DNA of 20,467 bases from CAYQXJ01 sp964421565 (GTDB lineage: Bacteria; Planctomycetota; Brocadiia; SM23-32): contig CAYQXJ010000025.1 of assembly GCA_964421565.1 (NCBI GenBank), positions 1-20,467 on the forward strand, read 5' to 3'. Every line of letters starts with the position of its first letter. Positions within the stretch are counted from its first letter, which is position 1. Positions 15,369 to 20,467 of the stretch are shown in pieces. Both the position numbers and the translations under genes were made by a program. The notes under the pieces are model-generated. The model was given only the letters and a program-made list of their open reading frames with translations, ran no database searches and was not told the origin of the DNA.

Positions 15369-17311
15369 TCCTTCAGGCGCTCCACGACTTGGCCGAACGC
15401 GAGGGGCTGACGGCGGCCCCCCACTATGAGCCCAGGCCCGTCGCCTGGCTCGTGCGTGTCTCGCCCCGGGGTAAGCTCCTCGGCATCGAGGGAACGCATA
15501 CGCTGCCTGAGAGCGAGTCGGGCCGCCGGCGTAGACCTCGCCCCAAGAAGTTCGACGTTCCGCGCCGTTCCGGCCGCACCAGCGGCGACAAGGCGGAGTT
15601 CGGCTGTGACAAGGCCGAGTATGTCTTCGGCATCGACCCTGCCGGCGAGCGCTCCGAGGAGCGACTCAAGAAGCGCTTCGGGCTGTTCCGGGAACTGTGG
15701 AAGGCCTGCGCGGACGCCACCGGCGACGAAGGGGCCGAAGCGGTGGCCAGGTTGTTGGAAGATATCGCGGCCGGACGGCAGAGCGTCGAACTGCCCGAGG
15801 ACTGTGCGGGTAACGACCTGTTCGCCTTCATTCTCTCCGCGGACGTCGACCGGTTGGTCACGGACCGGGAGGTCGTTCGCGAATACTGGCGGAAGTTGCG
15901 CAGCGCCCCGGTCGAAGACTTACCCATGGACCGACGCTGCCTGGTCTCCGGTGAACGTGTCGCAGCAATCGAGAACTTCCCGCAGATAAAGAAAGTGCCA
16001 GGCAAGGGGACCACCAGCGGTGTCGCGCTCGTTTCCTTCAACCAGAAGGCGTTCGAGTCATACGGCTGGCGGGGCAACGACAACGCCCCGATCTCACGCG
16101 CATCGGCGGAGGCTTGCGCCACCGCCCTCAACCGTCTGCTCGACCCGGCCTACCCGGACCCCGAGCAGCCCGGCCAGTCGCTGCCGCGCCGCAACATCCG
16201 GCTCAGCGCGGACACCACCGTCTGCTACTGGGCGGCGCGCGACAGCGGCGACGAGCTGTGCGGCGTAATCGCCCACCTGCTGGAGGGCAACCCCGAGCAG
16301 GTGGGCAACCTCTACCGGTCCCTCTGGCAGGGCAAAGCGGTCGACATCGCCGACCCATCGGCCTTCTACGCGCTGACGATCACTGGCCAGCAGGGCCGGG
16401 CCATAGTGCGCGACTGGTTCGAGTCCACAGTCGAAGACGTCGCGTGCAACCTGGCCCGCCATTTCCGCGACCTGGCCATCGTCCGCCGCGCGAGGCGGCG
16501 CGACGCGCCGGCGGACGTGCCCATACCGATGGCCGCCCTCCTGGAGGCCATCGCCCAGCCGGCCGAGCGCCGTTCGGAAGGCGTGCCCGCCCACCTGGCG
16601 GCGCAGTTTGTCCGGGCCGCGCTGGCCGGTGCACCCTACCCTCTGGCCGTCCTCCAGCGCGCCCTGCCCCGCTACCGCGCGGAGATCGGCAACGAGGCCC
16701 AGGAAGACGGCAGGAAAGCCTGGCAGGCCAGAAACTGGAACGACGCCCGCGCCGCCCTCGTCAAGGCCGTTTTGAACCGGCGCACGCGCGCCGGCATCTC
16801 GCAACTGCAGAAGGAGGTGACCGTCAGCATGGACCCCGGAAACCGAAATGAAGGCTACCTGCTGGGGCAGCTCATGGCCGTCTTCGAACGACTCCAGCAG
16901 ATCGCAGTGGGCGACCCCAACGCCTCGGTGGTCGACCGCTTCTTCAGCGGAGCGTCGGCCTCCCCGAAGTCCGTCTTTGTCCGCCTCTACAGGAACTCCC
17001 GCCACCACGCCCGCAAAGCACGGGACGGCGATTCGGTGGGAATGGCGTTCCGGCTGGAACGGCTGATCGATGAGCTGAGCAGCGGCTTCGGCCTGGAGGC
17101 GAGGACACCCCATCCGCACCACAACGCCCTGCCCGCCTTCCTGGACCTGGAGCAGCAGGGCCTCTTCGTCCTCGGCTACCACCACATGAGGCGCTGGCTC
17201 TGGATGAACGCCGAAGAGCGCCGCTCCTGGGAAGCCGATCACCCGGATGCGCCCCGCGCCTACCTGTGGGGCAAACAAGAAGCAGCCGAGACCGAACCCA
17301 ACGCACTTTGA
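15365..17311 (+). CDS. cas8c: Cas8c (Csd1), type I-C Cascade large subunit
   Basis: Large subunit of I-C Cascade, involved in PAM recognition and R-loop formation. 648 residues, somewhat longer than many Csd1 proteins. Recognisable parts are the segment around GDKAEFGCDKAEYVFGID (about 76-94), and the C-terminal block NRNEGYLLGQLMAVFERLQQ (about 493-512) with DRFFSGASASPKSVFVRL. Near the end comes FVLGYHHMRRWLWM. The start ATG 15365 overlaps the cas5c stop and is preceded by AGGAGAGGTGA. A strong internal ribosome-binding site and in-frame ATG at 16829 (M489) suggest that the C-terminal portion is also made separately as Cas11c. A hydrophilic tail of about 35 residues follows the conserved block. 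Confidence 0.94.
   Translation: MILQALHDLAEREGLTAAPHYEPRPVAWLVRVSPRGKLLGIEGTHTLPESESGRRRRPRPKKFDVPRRSGRTSGDKAEFGCDKAEYVFGIDPAGERSEERLKKRFGLFRELWKACADATGDEGAEAVARLLEDIAAGRQSVELPEDCAGNDLFAFILSADVDRLVTDREVVREYWRKLRSAPVEDLPMDRRCLVSGERVAAIENFPQIKKVPGKGTTSGVALVSFNQKAFESYGWRGNDNAPISRASAEACATALNRLLDPAYPDPEQPGQSLPRRNIRLSADTTVCYWAARDSGDELCGVIAHLLEGNPEQVGNLYRSLWQGKAVDIADPSAFYALTITGQQGRAIVRDWFESTVEDVACNLARHFRDLAIVRRARRRDAPADVPIPMAALLEAIAQPAERRSEGVPAHLAAQFVRAALAGAPYPLAVLQRALPRYRAEIGNEAQEDGRKAWQARNWNDARAALVKAVLNRRTRAGISQLQKEVTVSMDPGNRNEGYLLGQLMAVFERLQQIAVGDPNASVVDRFFSGASASPKSVFVRLYRNSRHHARKARDGDSVGMAFRLERLIDELSSGFGLEARTPHPHHNALPAFLDLEQQGLFVLGYHHMRRWLWMNAEERRSWEADHPDAPRAYLWGKQEAAETEPNAL
16829..17311 (+). 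CDS. cas11c: Cas11c small subunit translated from inside cas8c
   Basis: Type I-C Cascade is known to contain small subunits made by internal initiation within cas8c. Here AAGGAGGTGA (16811-16820), a complete anti-Shine-Dalgarno match, sits 8 nt before an in-frame ATG at 16829-16831. The product starts MDPGNRNEGYLLGQLMAVFE and has 160 residues. Its beginning is the mainly helical C-terminal domain of Cas8c, where Cas11c starts in characterised systems. It is longer than the roughly 120-130 residues usual for Cas11c because of the C-terminal tail. Cas11 subunits form the belly of the complex and stabilise the R-loop. Motif and family knowledge support it; expression is not shown. Confidence 0.8.
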   Translation: MDPGNRNEGYLLGQLMAVFERLQQIAVGDPNASVVDRFFSGASASPKSVFVRLYRNSRHHARKARDGDSVGMAFRLERLIDELSSGFGLEARTPHPHHNALPAFLDLEQQGLFVLGYHHMRRWLWMNAEERRSWEADHPDAPRAYLWGKQEAAETEPNAL

Positions 17312-17342
17312 CCACTCAACGCCTGAGGAAGGAGCACGCGTC

Positions 17343-18236
17343 ATGACCGAACCCATCAGCAACCGTTACGACTTCGTCCTGCTCTTCGACGTGAAGAACG
17401 GCAACCCCAACGGCGACCCCGACGCCGGCAACGCTCCCCGCATCGACCCGGAGACCGGTCACGGACTTGTCTCCGACGTCTGCCTGAAGCGCAAGATCCG
17501 TAACTTCATCACGCTGGCGAAGACGGACTCCAACGGCAAACCCGAGCCCGGCTACGACATCTACGTCAAGCAGGGCGCCATACTGAACCAGCAGCATGCC
17601 CGTGCCTACGAGGTGGAGGGCATCAGGGACGCCAAAGAAGGCGCCGGGCGCGTCGAGCTGGCCCGGCAGTGGATGTGCCAGACGTTCTTCGACATCCGTA
17701 TGTTCGGCGCGGTCATGACCACCCGTGTCAACTGCGGCCAGGTGCGCGGCCCCGTACAGTTCGCCTTCGCCCGATCGGTCGATCCCATCGCCCAGCTTGA
17801 GCAGTCCATAACCCGCATGGCCGTCACCACCGAACGCGAGGCCGAACAACAAAGCGAACGGCAGGAGGGCCAGGCCCGCACCATGGGCCGCAAGACAATC
17901 GTCCCCTATGCCCTCTACGAGGCGCATGGTTTCATCTCCCCACACCTGGCGGCCGACACCGGCTTCGCCCAGGCCGATCTCGACCTGCTCTGGCAGGCGC
18001 TGGCGATGATGTTCGAGCACGACCGGTCCGCCGCGCGGGGCGAGATGGCCTCCCGCAGGCTCATCGCCTTCGAGCACGAGAGCGCCCTGGGCAACACGCC
18101 GGCGCACGCCCTGTTCGACCGGCTGACGGTTGCGCTGAAGGACCCCGGCCGGCCGCCCCGGCAATATGCCGACTACAAGGTGGCGCTCGACACCGACGGG
18201 CTGCCGCCAGGCATCACGGTCCACGAACTGCTGTGA
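17343..18236 (+). CDS. cas7c: Cas7c (Csd2), type I-C Cascade backbone
   Basis: Cas7c polymerises along the crRNA spacer to form the Cascade backbone. 297 residues, normal length. Family signatures are YDFVLLFDVKNGNPNGDPDA near the N-terminus (motif NGNPNGDPD at about 19-27), SDVCLKRKIRNFI (RNA-binding segment), and FDIRMFGAVMTT followed by GQVRGPVQFAFARSVDPI. The start ATG 17343 has AGGAAGGAG about 8 nt upstream; the longer frame from 17247 runs within cas8c and is rejected. It is 31 nt after cas8c and 8 nt before cas4. Confidence 0.95.
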   Translation: MTEPISNRYDFVLLFDVKNGNPNGDPDAGNAPRIDPETGHGLVSDVCLKRKIRNFITLAKTDSNGKPEPGYDIYVKQGAILNQQHARAYEVEGIRDAKEGAGRVELARQWMCQTFFDIRMFGAVMTTRVNCGQVRGPVQFAFARSVDPIAQLEQSITRMAVTTEREAEQQSERQEGQARTMGRKTIVPYALYEAHGFISPHLAADTGFAQADLDLLWQALAMMFEHDRSAARGEMASRRLIAFEHESALGNTPAHALFDRLTVALKDPGRPPRQYADYKVALDTDGLPPGITVHELL

Positions 18237-18244
18237 GGCCGACC

Positions 18245-18925
18245 ATGTACGAAGAGGACGACTTTCTGCCGATCTCGGCCCTCCAGCACCTGGCATTCTG
18301 CGAACGCCAGTGGGCACTGATCCACCTGGAGGGCCTCTGGTCGGAGAACGTCCTGACCGCCCAGGGCGGAACGCTGCACAGGAAGGTCCACGACGCCGAA
18401 GCGGACGTCCGTGGTGACGTCCGCACCGCCCGTGGCCTGCGGGTGCGTTCCGCCCGTCTGGGCCTGACCGGCCGGGCCGACGTGGTCGAGTTCCACCGCC
18501 TGCCGGCCGACAGCGAGGGAGGCGCTTCCCTGGAAGGGGTGGATGGCCTGTGGCAACCGTTTCCCGTGGAGTACAAGCGCGGCCGCCCCAAGGCCGGAAA
18601 TTGCGATGAAGTCCAGCTCTGCGCTCAGGCCCTCTGCCTGGAGGAGATGCTGGACGTCGCCATCCCCCGGGCCGCGCTCTTCTACGGCATGCCGCGCCGG
18701 CGGACCGACGTGGAGCTGGACCGCCGGCTCCGGGACGAAACCGTGGCCCTGACCGAACGCCTGCACCGGCTCACGGAGGCGGCGGAGACGCCGCCCCCGC
18801 CCCCGCGCAAAAGGTGCCGCAGCTGCTCCCTGCGGGACCTGTGCCTGCCGCGCTTAGTGCGCCGCGCAAAGGCCCGCGATTACGCCGACCGCATGATGGC
18901 AGAAACTAAGGGAGTGCCGCCATGA
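18245..18925 (+). CDS. cas4: Cas4, RecB-family nuclease for prespacer processing
   Basis: Cas4 trims prespacers and selects PAM-adjacent ends during adaptation, together with Cas1-Cas2. 226 residues. The four Fe-S cysteines are C19 (in AFCERQ) and C191, C194 and C200 (in RCRSCSLRDLC). The nuclease core shows H45/H49, D79 in TGRADVVEF, E109-x-K111 in VEYKRG, and Q124. ATG 18245 is preferred, with GAGG about 6 nt upstream. A GTG at 18233 overlapping the cas7 stop would add four residues. It overlaps cas1 by ATGA. All active-site and cluster residues are present, so it looks functional. Confidence 0.94.
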   Translation: MYEEDDFLPISALQHLAFCERQWALIHLEGLWSENVLTAQGGTLHRKVHDAEADVRGDVRTARGLRVRSARLGLTGRADVVEFHRLPADSEGGASLEGVDGLWQPFPVEYKRGRPKAGNCDEVQLCAQALCLEEMLDVAIPRAALFYGMPRRRTDVELDRRLRDETVALTERLHRLTEAAETPPPPPRKRCRSCSLRDLCLPRLVRRAKARDYADRMMAETKGVPP

Positions 18926-19953
18926 AACGCCTCCTCAACACCCTCTACGTGACCACCCAGGGCGCCTACCTCGCCCGCGCCGGCATGGCCGTCAACGTCC
19001 GCGTCGAGGAGGAAACCGTCCTGCGCGTTCCCATCCACACCCTCGGCGGCATCGTCTGCTTCGGGCGGGTTTCCTGCAGCCCCGCCCTGATGCGGCTTTG
19101 CGGCGAGAACGACGTCACCATATCCCATCTGAGCATCTACGGTCGCTTCTACGCCCGTGTGGAGGGGCCGGTCTCCGGCAATGTCCTTCTAAGGCGGGAG
19201 CAGTACCGCCGCGCCGACGACCCCGTAGCCTCAGCCGGAGTCGCCCAATTCCTCATCGCCGCCAAGATCGCCAACTCCCGCACGGTGCTCCTCCGGGCCC
19301 TCAGGGACCACGCAGAGAAAGTCAACGAGCAATCCCTGCAGCAGGCCGCGGACGAACTGGCGAACATCCTGGCCGAACTGGCAGAGCCCGTCCCCCTGGA
19401 CGTTATCCGGGGCTGTGAGGGCCGCGCGGCCCGGGCCTACTTCAGTGTGTTCGACCAGCTTATAACCTCGCAGAAGGATGACTTCTTCTTTCGCGAGAGG
19501 AGCAGGCGGCCACCGCTGGACAACATGAACTCGCTGCTTTCCTTCTACTATACGCTGCTCGTCCACGACGTCAGCGCGGCCCTGGAAACGGTGGGCCTGG
19601 ACCCGCAGGTCGGCTTTCTCCACCGCGACCGGCCCGGCCGCCCGGGCCTCGCTCTCGACCTGATGGAAGAGCTGCGCCCCATACTGGCAGACCGCCTGGC
19701 CCTCTCCCTGGTCAACCGGCGGCAACTGAGCGGGGCCGACTTCACCACAACCGAGAGCGGCGCAGTCGTCATCAGCGACGATGCCCGCAAAGAAGTGCTG
19801 GTCGCCTACCAGGAGAGGAAGCAAGACGAAATACAACACCCGTTCCTGGAACAGAAGATTGCCATCGGCCTGCTGCCCCACGCCCAGGCCCTGCTGCTCG
19901 CCCGCTACCTGCGCGGCGACCTCGACGCATACCCGGCCTACTTTTGGAGGTGA
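18922..19953 (+). CDS. cas1: Cas1 integrase (type I-C)
   Basis: Cas1 is the integrase that inserts new spacers at the leader end of the array, as a complex with Cas2. 343 residues, normal length. The metal-binding site is complete: E166 in GCEGRAARAYF, H234 in GFLHRDRPG, and the acidic pair in LALDLMEELRP (D246 and E249). The N-terminal beta domain (NTLYVTTQGAYLARAG) is typical. ATG 18922 is preceded by GGGAG about 8 nt upstream and shares ATGA with the cas4 stop. It stops 2 nt before cas2. Confidence 0.96.
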   Translation: MKRLLNTLYVTTQGAYLARAGMAVNVRVEEETVLRVPIHTLGGIVCFGRVSCSPALMRLCGENDVTISHLSIYGRFYARVEGPVSGNVLLRREQYRRADDPVASAGVAQFLIAAKIANSRTVLLRALRDHAEKVNEQSLQQAADELANILAELAEPVPLDVIRGCEGRAARAYFSVFDQLITSQKDDFFFRERSRRPPLDNMNSLLSFYYTLLVHDVSAALETVGLDPQVGFLHRDRPGRPGLALDLMEELRPILADRLALSLVNRRQLSGADFTTTESGAVVISDDARKEVLVAYQERKQDEIQHPFLEQKIAIGLLPHAQALLLARYLRGDLDAYPAYFWR

Positions 19954-19955
19954 TC

Positions 19956-20246
19956 ATGATGGTTGTTGTGGCGTATGATGTGAATACCGAGTCCAAAGAA
20001 GGGCGGCGGCGACTGCGGCACGTCGCCAAAGCCTGCGAAAACCGCGGGCAGAGGGTCCAGAACTCCGTCTTCCAGTGCCTCGTGGAACCGGATCAATGGG
20101 AAGCACTGCGTCAGAAACTGGTGGAGATCATCGATGAAGACACCGACAGCCTCCGCTTCTACTTCCTGGGCAAGAACTGGAGACGTCGCGTGGAACACGT
20201 CGGCGCCAAGACCTCCTACGACCCGGAAGGGCCTCTCATTGCGTGA
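19956..20246 (+). CDS. cas2: Cas2 adaptation protein
   Basis: Cas2 forms the central dimer of the Cas1-Cas2 integration complex. 96 residues of ferredoxin-like fold. The first strand VVVAYDVN carries the conserved Asp (D8), followed by the helix EGRRRLRHVAKACENRG and the QNSVFQCLV strand. GGAGGTGATC runs directly into ATG 19956; an ATG at 19959 is the other option. It is the last cas gene; the CRISPR leader follows. Confidence 0.95.
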   Translation: MMVVVAYDVNTESKEGRRRLRHVAKACENRGQRVQNSVFQCLVEPDQWEALRQKLVEIIDEDTDSLRFYFLGKNWRRRVEHVGAKTSYDPEGPLIA

Positions 20247-20435
20247 AACGCCCTCCGCGAACCCGAAGCGGGCACGGATCCCCGGGAAGGTTCGCGATTG
20301 CCATAAACCTCTCTCGTGCAGTATGATGCGGATCGGTAGAAGCGTTCGGCCGGGCCCGCGGCCCTCCCCTCGCCGGGGGGGGTCGCGCACGCGTGGCCCT
20401 AACTTCTTTCCTTGACTTCGCTTACAAGAGCCGCT
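20247..20435 (+). promoter_or_regulatory. CRISPR leader with promoter candidate and inverted repeat
   Basis: 189 nt between cas2 and the first repeat. An inverted repeat CGCGAACC/GGTTCGCG (20256-20263 / 20289-20296) encloses 25 nt. Directly after it, TTGCCA (20298-20303), an 18-nt spacer and TATGAT (20322-20327) form a promoter candidate for the pre-crRNA, with a start about 100 nt before the repeat. A G/C-rich block follows (20345-20395). The promoter and position are as expected for a leader; the role of the inverted repeat is unknown. Confidence 0.7.
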
Positions 20436-20467
20436 GTCGCTCCCCGCGCGGGAGCGTGGATTGAAAC
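20436..20467 (+). CRISPR. first type I-C CRISPR repeat, array continues past window
   Basis: A 32-nt sequence beginning GTCGCTCCCCGCGCGGGAGC and ending TGGATTGAAAC, the classic type I-C repeat form. A 7-bp stem CGCTCCC (20438-20444) / GGGAGCG (20450-20456) has a 5-nt loop. Cutting at the stem base after 20456 would leave the 11-nt 5' handle known for Cas5c products. Only this one repeat is visible because the window ends at its last base, so no spacers can be read. Identification rests on form, position after cas2 and the matching subtype. Confidence 0.92.

Noticed and set aside
16094..17362. 422-residue open frame on the - strand
   Set aside because: Antisense shadow of cas8c.
17316..18317. 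333-residue open frame on the - strand
   Set aside because: Antisense shadow of cas7c.
20412..20417. TTGACT just before the array as a promoter
   Set aside because: No -10 hexamer at the right spacing; it would also start within the repeat.
1..20467. tRNA, rRNA or riboswitch
   Set aside because: No cloverleaf with a GTTCRA T-loop, no rRNA motif and no known riboswitch core was seen by eye.

Overview
This is a GC-rich bacterial window with a complete type I-C CRISPR-Cas operon on its right side (about 12.3-20.5 kb). On the left it holds an accessory region of possible defence genes, a glycoside hydrolase and many broken gene pieces. The host is not identified. High GC, fibronectin-III and GH10 genes, a secreted protein with a pseudopilin-like C-terminal module and a cluster of short GC-rich stem-loops suggest a free-living lineage such as Planctomycetota, Armatimonadota or a related candidate phylum. 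That is a low-confidence inference.

Layout. 1-4.5 kb: four genes on the + strand, namely a SNF2-type helicase cut by the window edge, a four-helix membrane protein, a class I methyltransferase and a PD-(D/E)xK-like protein. The first three are closely packed. 4.5-6.5 kb: a 5'-truncated Fn3 gene on the - strand, divergent from an intact GH10 xylanase-like gene. 6.5-8.7 kb: no intact gene. It holds a run of six stem-loops, two opposed protein-like fragments, a decayed nucleotidyltransferase, a degenerate transposase N-terminus and an orphan C-terminus resembling a MetE/UROD-type protein. 8.7-10.2 kb: a secreted protein on the - strand. It is flanked by a second remnant of the same transposase N-terminus. 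10.7-12.1 kb: an insertion sequence whose DDE transposase is split by a frameshift. A promoter lies on a long inverted repeat that ends at the transposase start codon.

12.3-20.5 kb: cas3-cas5c-cas8c-cas7c-cas4-cas1-cas2, then a leader and the first 32-nt CRISPR repeat, which ends at the last base of the window. Genes overlap or nearly touch (ATGA overlaps at cas5/cas8 and cas4/cas1), so they are probably one transcription unit. A candidate promoter lies between the IS and cas3. Cas4-Cas1-Cas2 acquire spacers, Cas5c processes pre-crRNA, Cas5-Cas7-Cas8 form Cascade, and Cas3 degrades the target. A very strong Shine-Dalgarno and in-frame ATG inside cas8c mark a probable separate small subunit, Cas11c.

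The clearest non-obvious observations are the internal Cas11c start, the promoter-on-hairpin at the IS, the paired transposase N-terminal remnants, and the helicase/membrane/methyltransferase/nuclease-like gene set, which could be an undescribed defence cassette.
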